In this document: positions 1 through 7,107 of the stretch, in pieces
Layout: each line of letters starts with the position of its first letter
Position numbering within the stretch: the stretch's first letter is position 1
Source: DASSJM01 sp036280655
GTDB taxonomy: Bacteria; Actinomycetota; UBA4738; HRBIN12
Direction: 5' to 3'
Length of the DNA stretch: 34,355 nucleotides
NCBI GenBank assembly: GCA_036280655.1
Contig: DASUQI010000061.1
Location: 1-34,355 of the forward strand
Program-made: the position numbers and the translations under genes
Notes under the pieces: generated by a model
What the model saw: the letters and a program-made list of their open reading frames with translations, nothing else
What the model was told of the DNA's origin: nothing
The model's database searches: none

Positions 1-3
1 GGC

Positions 4-30
4 GGGGGCCGCGGCTCCGCCGCGGCCCCC
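4..30. terminator. GC-only hairpin, candidate terminator
   Basis: A perfect 12-bp inverted repeat (arms 4-15 and 19-30) encloses a three-base loop. It lies about 40 bases downstream of the stop codon of the purine permease on the minus strand. There is no T tract on either side within the window, so it would be an intrinsic terminator of the GC-rich, U-poor type, or a structure that protects the mRNA 3' end. The gene that lies to its left is outside the window. Confidence 0.45.
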
Positions 31-70
31 GCTCGACCTCTCGGACCTCCTGAGGGTCGTCGAATGACGC

Positions 71-1486
71 CTAGATCACGCCGTGGATGAAGTACCAGGC
101 GAAGATCGCTGCCGTGACGTACATCAGCGGGTGGACCTCACGCCACCTGCCGCGCAGCACGGCGATCACGACGTAGGACAGGAACCCCGCGCCCACGCCG
201 TTCGTGATGCTGTACGTGAAGGGCATCATCACGATCGTGAGCATCGCCGGCACGCCGATCCCGGGATCGGACCACGAGATGTCCTTGACCAGCACCATCA
301 TGAAGTAGCCGACCAGCACCAGCGCCGGCGCCGTCGCCTGCGGCGGGACCACCGCCGCAAGCGGCGAGAAGAACATCGCGAGCAGGAACAGCACCCCGAC
401 CACCACCGCGACGAGCCCGGTCTTGCCGCCGTCGGAGATGCCCGACGCGCTCTCGATGTAGGTCGTGTTCGAGGACGAGGACGTCACGCCGCCCGCGACC
501 GCGGCGAGCGAGTCCACGAGCAGGACGCGCTTCATGCCCGGCAGCCGGCCGTCCTTGTCGAGCATCTTCGCCTCGCCGCCGAGCCCGATCACCGTGCCCA
601 CCGTGTCGAAGAAGTCCGAGAGCATCACGGAGATCACGGCGGCGAGCGCCGTCGCGAACCCGAGGACCGAGATGAAGTCGAACGAGAAGTCGCCGACGAG
701 CGCGAAGTCCGGCGTGTCCACCACCTGGTCCGGGATCGCCGCGATCCCGTTCGACCAGATCGCGAGGTCGTTGAGCTCGTTCACGACGATCGCGAGGACC
801 GTCGAGATCAGGATGCCGATCAGCAACGCGCCCTTGATCTTCCGGGCGACGAGCGCGGCGCTGATCGCGAGCCCGACCACGAACACGGCGATCGGCCACG
901 TCGTGAGCTCGGGCGCGAGCGAAAGCGGGGTGGCGCCCGCGTTCGTCACCACGCCCGCGTTCACGAGCCCGATCAGCGCGATGAACGCGCCGATGCCGAT
1001 GCCGATCGCGCGCTTCAGGTCCATCGGGATCGCGTGGAGCACAGCCTCGCGGACCCCCGTGAGGACGAGGATCGTGATGAGGGCGCCCTCCGCGACGATC
1101 ACGCCCATCGCCTCGGGGAACGTGAGCCCGCTCGAGGCCACCAGGAAGAACGCGACGAACGCGTTCAGGCCGAGCCCCGCCGCGAGGGCGAACGGATACT
1201 TCCCGACGACGCCCATGAGGATCGTCATCACGCCGGCGGTGAGGGCGGTCACCGTCAGCACCTGGTTGAAGGGCAGGCCCAGGGGCTCGAGGTCCGGGAT
1301 GCCCACGAACCCGAGGATCTGCGGGTTCACGAACAGGATGTAGGCCATCGTGAGCCACGTCGTGAGCCCCGCCAGGATCTCGATGCGCAGGGTGGATCCG
1401 CGCTCGGAGATCTTGAAGTAGCGGTCGAGCCCGCCTGGTGGCGCCTGATCGACCCGCACGACGGCCTCGGTGTCGGTGTCCGCCAT
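71..1486 (-). CDS. NCS2-family purine (guanine/hypoxanthine/adenine) permease
   Basis: 471-residue polytopic membrane protein that matches the AzgA/PbuG branch of the NCS2 (nucleobase-cation symporter-2) family, whose members import hypoxanthine, guanine or adenine with protons. Visible family features are the N-terminal stretch ITERG-like ISERGSTLRIEILAG, an early LTTWLTMAYILFVNP helix, the GLGLNAF motif of the third helix region, and the SDFFDTVGT and SSNTTYIESASG blocks in the central part. Length is normal for AzgA-type proteins. The ATG is preceded by a very strong purine tract (GGGGGAGG) only two bases away. A -35/-10 pair lies at 1573-1601. It stands alone, divergent from the DUF3105 set; nothing in the sequence links it to that set. 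Substrate choice among purines cannot be read from sequence. Confidence 0.93.
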   Translation of the reverse strand: MADTDTEAVVRVDQAPPGGLDRYFKISERGSTLRIEILAGLTTWLTMAYILFVNPQILGFVGIPDLEPLGLPFNQVLTVTALTAGVMTILMGVVGKYPFALAAGLGLNAFVAFFLVASSGLTFPEAMGVIVAEGALITILVLTGVREAVLHAIPMDLKRAIGIGIGAFIALIGLVNAGVVTNAGATPLSLAPELTTWPIAVFVVGLAISAALVARKIKGALLIGILISTVLAIVVNELNDLAIWSNGIAAIPDQVVDTPDFALVGDFSFDFISVLGFATALAAVISVMLSDFFDTVGTVIGLGGEAKMLDKDGRLPGMKRVLLVDSLAAVAGGVTSSSSNTTYIESASGISDGGKTGLVAVVVGVLFLLAMFFSPLAAVVPPQATAPALVLVGYFMMVLVKDISWSDPGIGVPAMLTIVMMPFTYSITNGVGAGFLSYVVIAVLRGRWREVHPLMYVTAAIFAWYFIHGVI

Positions 1487-1528
1487 CGCCTCCCCCTTCC
1501 GGCCCGGCCGGTGCGCCGGGACCCTCTC

Positions 1529-1546
1529 GGCCGGGTCGGCCCGGCC
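1529..1546. repeat. Inverted repeat in the permease leader
   Basis: Arms of seven bases (GGCCGGG and CCCGGCC) around a four-base loop lie between the predicted transcription start (about 1566) and the start codon (1486) of the purine permease. It would form in the roughly 80-base leader RNA. I do not recognise a purine riboswitch here; the element may be a simple mRNA structure or part of an attenuator. Confidence 0.35.
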
Positions 1547-1572
1547 CCCACCAGCGCGGGGAAGGCGGCAGC

Positions 1573-1601
1573 AGCATAGAGAGGGGCGCCGACCGCCGCA
1601 A
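1573..1601 (-). promoter_or_regulatory. Promoter of the purine permease
   Basis: Minus-strand -35 box TTGCGG (1601-1596) and -10 box TATGCT (1578-1573) are separated by exactly 17 bases, the optimal housekeeping-sigma spacing. Transcription would begin near 1566 and leave a leader of about 80 bases before the ATG at 1486. This is the best two-box promoter in the window. Confidence 0.6.
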
Positions 1602-1653
1602 GACGCATCGGGACCGAACCGGAGGCGGACCCTTCAACCGGCCCCGTCCTCGA

Positions 1654-1659
1654 TATCCT
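1654..1659 (+). promoter_or_regulatory. -10 box of the DUF3105 gene set
   Basis: TATCCT lies 38 bases before the ATG at 1698, which predicts a leader of about 30 bases. No convincing -35 is seen 16-18 bases upstream. The leader carries only a weak AG-rich tract (GAGAGAG) as ribosome binding site. Confidence 0.4.
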
Positions 1660-1697
1660 TTCGGTCCGCCCCCGGGGGAACCAGAACGAGAGAGCGC

Positions 1698-2444
1698 ATG
1701 TCCAGGACACCCTCCAACCAGCGCGTCACGAAGGCCGAACGCAAGGAGCAGGCCCGCCGAGAGCGGATCGAGCTCCAGCGCAAGGTGGCTCGGAGCCGCC
1801 GGAATCGCCGCGTCCTCGTCATCGGCCTCGCCGTGATCGTGGCGGGGGTGGCGATCTTCGCGTTCACCAGGCCGGGCACGGAGGTGCCGTCGCCGCAGGA
1901 GCTGCTCGCCAACGTCGCCGACGCGCGGTCGAAGGCCGGATGCGGCGAGGTCCAGGATGTCGGGTCGTATCAGCCGAGGGCTCAGGACCGGTCGCACGTC
2001 CCGCCCGAGGCGATGCCGCCGCTCGCGACCTACGCGTCGACGCCTCCGGCGTCGGGGCCGCACAACGAGATCACGTTCGGCGCGGGCGTCTACAGCACGG
2101 CCCCGCCGATCGAGCGCGTGCTGCACTCGCTCGAGCACGGCGGCGCGGTGGTCTGGTACGCGCCCGACGCGACCGGCCAGGAGCTCGAGCGGATCCGGGC
2201 CTTCTACGAGGACGACGAGGTCGGCGGCCGCGTGATCGTGGCCCCGTACGACTACCCGACTCAGGGGGCCGCGGGCGTCCTGCCGACCCGCGTCCGGATG
2301 TCACTCGTCTCCTGGCATCACGTGCAGAGCTGCGAGGAGCTGAACCTGGCCGCGGCCTTCGGGTTCACCTCGGGCTACGCGGCGCCCCCGTTCGGCCAAC
2401 AGCAGTATCGTGGGAACGCCCCGGAGGCCGGCGCGGGGTTCTGA
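1698..2444 (+). CDS. Membrane-anchored DUF3105 protein (first copy)
   Basis: 248 residues. A basic, Arg/Lys/Gln-rich cytoplasmic tail (1-37) precedes one membrane helix (about 38-57), after which the rest is outside the membrane. The outer part is a DUF3105 domain: Cys82 in the AGC motif, His100, the GPHN motif (His122), SLEHGG (Glu146-His147), WHH (His207-208) and Cys212. The two cysteines are matched in the third gene of this set and could form a disulfide. DUF3105 has no established function. The ATG at 1698 was chosen because an earlier in-frame start would add low-complexity, non-conserved sequence and would place the -10 box at 1654 inside the gene. It is followed by a 35-base gap and the second gene of the set, so the three are probably one transcript. 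Family call is firm; function is unknown. Confidence 0.85.
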   Translation: MSRTPSNQRVTKAERKEQARRERIELQRKVARSRRNRRVLVIGLAVIVAGVAIFAFTRPGTEVPSPQELLANVADARSKAGCGEVQDVGSYQPRAQDRSHVPPEAMPPLATYASTPPASGPHNEITFGAGVYSTAPPIERVLHSLEHGGAVVWYAPDATGQELERIRAFYEDDEVGGRVIVAPYDYPTQGAAGVLPTRVRMSLVSWHHVQSCEELNLAAAFGFTSGYAAPPFGQQQYRGNAPEAGAGF

Positions 2445-2479
2445 GCCGCCGGGCCGACGACGACCACCCAGAGGACGAC

Positions 2480-3325
2480 ATGGCGAACAAGAAGCGACGC
2501 AAACAGAACCGGCACCGCAACGCGCACGCCCGGTCGGCGACCGCGACGACGACGGCCGAGCGTCCCTCAGGCTCGACGAAGAGCGCGGCGCCGTCTCCTC
2601 GCGGCGCGCGTCCGGAGAAGCCGGTGGGGAGGTCGCCGGCCTCCAACGCGCGCGCCGAGCGCAGGGAGATGGCGCGGCAGGAGCGCGAGGCCGTCCGCAA
2701 GCAGATCGCTCGCGCCGAGCGCACCCGCCGGCTCGCGTGGATCGTCGGGATCGCCGCGGTGGTCGGGATCGGCGTCTTCCTCCTGCTGCGTCCCGACGAG
2801 ACCGAGCGTCCCAGCGGCCCCCTGCCCGGCGAGCTCACGACCGAGGCCCCCTGGCCGGCCAACGGCAACCAGGCGCAGGCCCGCGCCGAGGCGATCGGGC
2901 TCCCGCCCGAGAGCCCGGTGGTGATGCACGAGCACTCGAACCTCCAGATCTTCGTGCACGGCGAGTCCCAGCCGATCCCGACGGACATCGGCATCGACAC
3001 CTCGGACGACCCGGCGTACGTCGCGTCGCTCCACACGCACGACGACACGGGGACCGTGCACATGGAGTCCTCGGTCTCGCGCACGTTCACGGTCGGCGAG
3101 TTCTTCGACGTCTGGGGCGTTCGCCTGAGTCCGAGCTGCATGGGCGCGTACTGCAACGACGCCGACAACCGCCTCCAGGTGTTCGTGGACGGCGACGAGG
3201 TGTCGGGCGAGATCCGCGACGTGGCGCTCAACGACCAGCTCGTGATCGTGATCACCTACGGGACCGAGGACGAACTGCCCGACCCGATCCCGTCGGAGTT
3301 CGACTTCAGCTCGATCGCGCCGTAG
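2480..3325 (+). CDS. Membrane-anchored His-rich extracytoplasmic protein
   Basis: 281 residues. A long basic tail (1-83, with many Arg, Lys, Gln and Ala) is followed by one membrane helix (about 84-103) and an outer domain rich in histidine: HEHSN (150-154), His160, LHTHDDTG (184-191) and VHMES (193-197), then FFDVWG (208-213) and a close cysteine pair (Cys220, Cys225). The HTH...VH arrangement and the late cysteines suggest a metal-binding or redox role, but this is inference; I do not know a characterised homologue. It sits between two DUF3105 genes with the same tail-helix-outer domain plan, and its stop codon directly abuts the GTG of the third gene. This indicates translational coupling and a shared job at the outer face of the membrane. 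Confidence 0.82.
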   Translation: MANKKRRKQNRHRNAHARSATATTTAERPSGSTKSAAPSPRGARPEKPVGRSPASNARAERREMARQEREAVRKQIARAERTRRLAWIVGIAAVVGIGVFLLLRPDETERPSGPLPGELTTEAPWPANGNQAQARAEAIGLPPESPVVMHEHSNLQIFVHGESQPIPTDIGIDTSDDPAYVASLHTHDDTGTVHMESSVSRTFTVGEFFDVWGVRLSPSCMGAYCNDADNRLQVFVDGDEVSGEIRDVALNDQLVIVITYGTEDELPDPIPSEFDFSSIAP

Positions 3326-4057
3326 GTGGCGAAGAAGCGCAAGCGGAAGCCGTCCGGCCGCCCCCGGACCTCCGCAGCTCGCCCGAAGGCCACGACCGCG
3401 CCGTCCCGCGCTCGCGCGCGCCCGGCGACGTCGGCCCCCGATCGGCGACGCTCGCTCCTGGTCCGCGGCGCCGTCCTCCTCGTCGTCGCGGCGCTCGCGT
3501 ACCTGCTGCTGATCCGCGCCCGCGGCCCGGGCGAGATCCCGGCCGAGGCCGTGCGAGCCGCGGAGGCGGCCGGGTGCGACGCCCTGGAGCAGCCGGTCGA
3601 GCCCGACCCCTCGCGGACGCACCTCGCGCCCGGCGAGGCGCTCGACGACCCGGACCCGCCCGCCGCGGCCGGTCCGCACGACCCGTCGCCGCTCCCGCCG
3701 GACCCGCACGTGCACGAGGAGCCCGTTTCCGAGGCGCGCGCGGTGCACAACCTCGAGCACGCGTACGTGCTCGTGTACTACCGGCCCACCGACGACGGCG
3801 GCCTCTCGGCCGACGCGATCGACGCGCTCGAGACCCTCGCGAGGGAGGAGGACCGCGTGATCATGGGGCCGTACCCGAACCTGCCCGAGGGCCAGGGACT
3901 GGCGCTGCTCGCGTGGAACACCCGCTGGATGTGCCCCTCGACCGTCACGGCGGATCAGGCGGTGACGATCTCGGCCGGGTTCGTCGACGCGTTCCGCGGG
4001 ACCTCGGTCGCGCCCGAGGCGCCGCGGGGGCTGCTCGGCCCGCTGTTCCAGCGGTAG
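3326..4057 (+). CDS. Membrane-anchored DUF3105 protein (second copy)
   Basis: 243 residues starting at a GTG placed immediately after the TAG stop of the preceding gene, with no intervening base. The plan is the same as in the first copy: basic tail (1-43), one membrane helix (about 44-63), outer DUF3105 domain. Shared landmarks are AGC (Cys84), His99, GPHD (His118), NLEHAYVLVYY (His141 region, Glu144-His145), GPYP and a late Cys203. A His/Pro-rich insert (DPHVHEEP, about 127-134) is absent from the first copy. Two divergent DUF3105 copies that flank a His-rich protein suggest non-redundant partners. The stop lies six bases from the stop of the convergent SpoIID/LytB gene. Confidence 0.84.
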   Translation: MAKKRKRKPSGRPRTSAARPKATTAPSRARARPATSAPDRRRSLLVRGAVLLVVAALAYLLLIRARGPGEIPAEAVRAAEAAGCDALEQPVEPDPSRTHLAPGEALDDPDPPAAAGPHDPSPLPPDPHVHEEPVSEARAVHNLEHAYVLVYYRPTDDGGLSADAIDALETLAREEDRVIMGPYPNLPEGQGLALLAWNTRWMCPSTVTADQAVTISAGFVDAFRGTSVAPEAPRGLLGPLFQR

Positions 4058-4063
4058 GAGGCG

Positions 4064-5587
4064 TCAGCCGACCGAGCAGTTCGAGCCGTCGCAGGTAATC
4101 ACGCCGTGCTCGAAGTGCGCGCGCCGGTTCCCGTTCTGGAGCGTCTGGACGTCCGACGTCGGGAAGCCGAGGTTGCCGCCCGGCCCGCCCCGCTGCTGAT
4201 AGTGGGTGAGGACCGCGCCGTGCAACTCGTGCGCGCCGGTGCCGCTCGAGAAGTAGATCACGCCGTCCTGGAACTTCTGCCGGCGGCCGCCCGCGACGCC
4301 GGCCTCGGCCGACTCCGGGAGACCGGGCGAGCAACCGAGCCGGTCGTACTTGTCGCGGATCGCACCGGTCACGAGCCGGTTCGAGTTGATCCAGACGCGG
4401 TCGTCGTGAAGGCCGAGTGCGGACCGCAGCGCATTCCCGCTGATCGACTGCTGCCCGTTCGCTCCACGCACCGTGACCGAGATGATCCGGCCCGAGACGC
4501 CGCGCACCTCGTCGGCGAAGCCCTCGATCGCGCCGATCCCCAGGCCGAGCTCCTGGGTCACCTGGCTCGTCGAGAACGTCTCGACCCAGGTGGCGTTCGG
4601 ATTGGAGGTGGTGAAGTCGCCGGGGTCGCAGACCCCGCGCAGGTAGCCGATCGGGCTCCCGCCCCAGACGTTCTCGTTGTTCTCGGTGAAGCCGCCGGAG
4701 GACGACATGTAGAACGCCTGGATCGTCTGGTTCCCGTCGAGGACCACCTTGCGGTTCGTCTGGTCAACGGCCGCCACCCACCGGGCGCCATCGACGCCGC
4801 CCTCCTTGTCCCAGCCGGCGTACACCTGATCGTTCGCGCTCGCGTACAGCGCGCAGTCGCAGACCGCGCGGTGCTGGGACACGGCCGCCTTCGCGAACGC
4901 GTAGGAGCGCGCGGCGATCGCCTGCGCCTTCATCGCGGGCATCGGCCACGAGCTCGGGACCTCGCCCAGGCCGTAGAGGTACCCCTGCGGGTCCACCGAC
5001 AGGACGAGCCGCATCACGCACTCGCCGTCGCACGAGTACAGGTCGAACTCGATCTTGCCGCGGTTGTAGGTGTGGAAGGCCTCCGGAACGCGGACGCGAG
5101 AGCCGAGAGACTGGTAGACGACGAACAGCGGGTTGCCCGGCCCGCCGACCGTGTCGACCGTCTCGCCCGCGCCGTTCACGATGCGGTAGCCGTTGCCGGC
5201 GGCCTTCACCTTCCAGGTCGCGCCCGAGGGCACCGTCGCCACGAGCTGCCCCTGCGGGCCCCCGAGGCGGAGCTCGACGTCGCCCGCCTCCGCGATCAGG
5301 CGGATGACGTCCTTGCCCTGCACGAGCCCGATCCGCAGGTCGCCCGGACCGCTCCCGCGGGCGACGCGGGTTCCCGAGTAGAAGTGCTTCACGATCTTCT
5401 CGGCCCCCCAGCCCTTCTTCGAGAGGCCGAAGGCGCCCCACTGCGACATCCCGAGGCCGTGGCCGAACCCGGCGCCGAACATCCGGAACTGCTTCGCGCC
5501 CTGCTGTTCGTCGCCGCCGCCCGCCCACGCCGGAAGGGCGCCGGCGAACAGGAACGCGAGGACGGTGAGGATGAGGATCTTGCGCAT
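4064..5587 (-). CDS. SpoIID/LytB-domain protein with C-terminal LGFP repeats
   Basis: 507 residues. Sec signal peptide 1-22 (MRKILILTVLAFLFAGALPA then WA). The SpoIID/LytB domain spans about 35-400: GHGLGMSQWGA at 42-52, GLGEVP with Glu209 (the position of the catalytic Glu of SpoIID lytic transglycosylases), MKAQAIAARSYAFA at 219-232 and SSSGGFTENNENVWGG at 295-310. The C-terminal part (about 430-507) has FQDGVIYFS, NLGFPTSDV and FEHGVIT, typical of LGFP repeats that bind mycolyl or other actinobacterial wall material. Known SpoIID cleaves denuded glycan strands; here a wall-remodelling enzyme anchored by LGFP is the likely role, unrelated to sporulation because no other sporulation gene is present. 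The ATG at 5587 is chosen because the signal peptide starts there and a -10 box lies just upstream. Confidence 0.9.
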   Translation of the reverse strand: MRKILILTVLAFLFAGALPAWAGGGDEQQGAKQFRMFGAGFGHGLGMSQWGAFGLSKKGWGAEKIVKHFYSGTRVARGSGPGDLRIGLVQGKDVIRLIAEAGDVELRLGGPQGQLVATVPSGATWKVKAAGNGYRIVNGAGETVDTVGGPGNPLFVVYQSLGSRVRVPEAFHTYNRGKIEFDLYSCDGECVMRLVLSVDPQGYLYGLGEVPSSWPMPAMKAQAIAARSYAFAKAAVSQHRAVCDCALYASANDQVYAGWDKEGGVDGARWVAAVDQTNRKVVLDGNQTIQAFYMSSSGGFTENNENVWGGSPIGYLRGVCDPGDFTTSNPNATWVETFSTSQVTQELGLGIGAIEGFADEVRGVSGRIISVTVRGANGQQSISGNALRSALGLHDDRVWINSNRLVTGAIRDKYDRLGCSPGLPESAEAGVAGGRRQKFQDGVIYFSSGTGAHELHGAVLTHYQQRGGPGGNLGFPTSDVQTLQNGNRRAHFEHGVITCDGSNCSVG

Positions 5588-5616
5588 GTGGATCGCAGCG
5601 GATCGAGCGGTTCCGC

Positions 5617-5622
5617 ACCGTA
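5617..5622 (-). promoter_or_regulatory. -10 box of the SpoIID/LytB gene
   Basis: Minus-strand TACGGT lies 29 bases before the ATG at 5587, in the 50-base gap after the pyrophosphorylase gene. It predicts a leader of about 23 bases and a transcript independent of the upstream genes. Confidence 0.4.
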
Positions 5623-5637
5623 CCACATCGGTCCCGA

Positions 5638-6660
5638 TCACCCGGAAGATGCGATGTCGCCGGACCCGACGCGCGCGCCGTCGAGGGTCACCCCCGCGCC
5701 CACGGTCGCGTCCGCCCCGAGGACCGAATCCACGACGCGCGACCCCGCTCCGACGGACGATCGCGGTCCGAGGATCGACCGGTGCACGACGGCGTCCTCG
5801 CCGACGCTCGCCGCCTCGAGCAGCACCGAGTCGCGCAGGTCCGCCCCGCCGGCGACGGCGACCCCGGGTCCGAGGGCGACGTGGCGTCCGACCTCGGCGC
5901 GCGGGTCCACGTCGTCGGTCTGTACGAAGGGTCCGGCGTACATGGGGTGGCCGCTCACCCGACCGTCGATCAGGTCGACGTGCGCCCGCAGGTACTGCTC
6001 CGGCGTCCCGAGGTCGAGCCAGTACGCGTCGGACACGAACCCGAAGACGGGCCGACCGTCCGCGATCAGCCGGGGGAAGATGTCGCGCTCGATCGAGGCG
6101 TTCTCGCCGCGCGGCCATCCCTCGAGCGCCGCCGCCTCGAGCACGTAGGTCCCGGCGTTGATGTCGCCGGGGACGAGCTCGGACGGCTTCTCGCGGAACT
6201 CGATCACGCGCCCGTCGTCACCGGTCGGCACGAGCCCGAACGGCCGGGCGTCCTCCACGTGCGTGAGCGCGATCGTCGCGTCGGCGCCGAGTTCCCGATG
6301 CCTCGCGACCATCGCGGTGAGGTCGAGGTCCGTGAGGATGTCGCCGTTCAGCGCGAGGAACGTCTCCTCGCCGCCGAGGCGTTCGAGCGCGTTCACGATC
6401 GCCCCGCCGGTGCCGAGCGGCTGGGTCTCGGTGATCCACGTGATCGCGGGGTCGCCGTGCCGGCCCTGGATGAACGCGTGGAACGGCTCCTCGAGGTAGG
6501 AGCTCGAGAGCACGACCTCGTGCACGCCGTGACGCGCGAGGTGGTCGAGCACGTGGTCGAGGCTCGCCCGGTCCATGAGCGGGACGAGCGGCTTCGGGAT
6601 CGTCTCGGTGATCGGGCGGAGACGGGTCCCCTCGCCCCCCACCAGCACGACGGCCTTCAT
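5638..6660 (-). CDS. NDP-sugar pyrophosphorylase (nucleotidyltransferase plus left-handed beta-helix)
   Basis: 340 residues. The N-terminal nucleotidyltransferase domain (about 1-235) starts with the signature GGEGTRLRPIT (8-18) followed by PKPLVPL; NGDILTDLDL near 105-114 holds the metal-binding Asp, with FGLVPT and FREKP further on. The C-terminal part (about 250-340) has hexapeptide-repeat character (DLRDSVLLEAASVG, VHRSILGPRSSVGAG) as in mannose-1-phosphate guanylyltransferases and related enzymes. It makes an activated sugar (GDP-mannose or dTDP/UDP-hexose) from sugar-1-phosphate and NTP for the polysaccharide locus. It follows the flippase candidate by 16 bases and is probably co-transcribed. 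The exact sugar cannot be assigned from sequence. Confidence 0.9.
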   Translation of the reverse strand: MKAVVLVGGEGTRLRPITETIPKPLVPLMDRASLDHVLDHLARHGVHEVVLSSSYLEEPFHAFIQGRHGDPAITWITETQPLGTGGAIVNALERLGGEETFLALNGDILTDLDLTAMVARHRELGADATIALTHVEDARPFGLVPTGDDGRVIEFREKPSELVPGDINAGTYVLEAAALEGWPRGENASIERDIFPRLIADGRPVFGFVSDAYWLDLGTPEQYLRAHVDLIDGRVSGHPMYAGPFVQTDDVDPRAEVGRHVALGPGVAVAGGADLRDSVLLEAASVGEDAVVHRSILGPRSSVGAGSRVVDSVLGADATVGAGVTLDGARVGSGDIASSG

Positions 6661-6676
6661 GTCGCCCTCGAGCGGC

Positions 6677-7054
6677 TCAGGTGTGCGGCGTCCTCGAGAT
6701 CAGGACGATCCCCGTCGCGATGAACGCTACGCCCGCCCACCGGAGCGCCGGCACGTTCTCGTCGAGCACGAAGTGGTCGAAGAGCAGGATCATCACGTAG
6801 GTCAGCGCGGCGAACGGGTACGCGAACGACAGCGACGCGCGCGAGAGCACGACGAGCCACACGATCGCGGAGAAGCCGAACAGCACGAGCCCGCCCCAGA
6901 CGAACGGCTGGGCCACGAGGACCCGCAGCGAATCGCCGTTCAGCGAGAACTTGGCGGGCGTGAGCTCGGCGTTCACCTGGTTCATGCCTTCCTTCAGGGC
7001 GAGCTGCGCGACGGCCGCGAGCCCGACCGACAGCAGGATCATCGCGATCAGCAT
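6677..7054 (-). CDS. Four-helix SMR/EamA-like membrane protein, candidate lipid-linked sugar flippase
   Basis: 125 residues with four predicted membrane helices (about 2-18, 45-65, 72-92 and 98-118), the size and topology of EmrE-like small multidrug-resistance proteins and the ArnE/ArnF undecaprenyl-phosphate-aminoarabinose flippase subunits. The opening LLSVGLAAVAQLALKEGM and the SFAYPFAALTYV block are typical of this superfamily. The start at 7054 has an AGGAAAGGA tract about nine bases upstream. It lies 53 bases after the Wzt-like gene and 16 bases before the pyrophosphorylase gene, so a role in moving a polyprenyl-linked sugar is more likely than drug export. ArnE/ArnF work as a pair; only one such gene is visible here. 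Confidence 0.82.
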   Translation of the reverse strand: MLIAMILLSVGLAAVAQLALKEGMNQVNAELTPAKFSLNGDSLRVLVAQPFVWGGLVLFGFSAIVWLVVLSRASLSFAYPFAALTYVMILLFDHFVLDENVPALRWAGVAFIATGIVLISRTPHT

Positions 7055-7107
7055 CGTGGGGGGTCCTTTCCTCGTCTCGTCGATCCGTGTGGGGTTGCCG
7101 GCGGTCG

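Noticed and set aside
83..1579. Plus-strand open frame antisense to the purine permease
   Set aside because: It is a His/Asp/Arg-rich shadow; the permease on the other strand is clear.
1487..1697. Purine riboswitch before the permease
   Set aside because: The leader is GC-rich and does not show a purine-aptamer three-way junction with its conserved loops; only a simple hairpin is visible.
4064..5587. Sporulation gene cluster suggested by SpoIID
   Set aside because: No other sporulation gene lies near, and the LGFP repeats point to actinobacterial wall remodelling.
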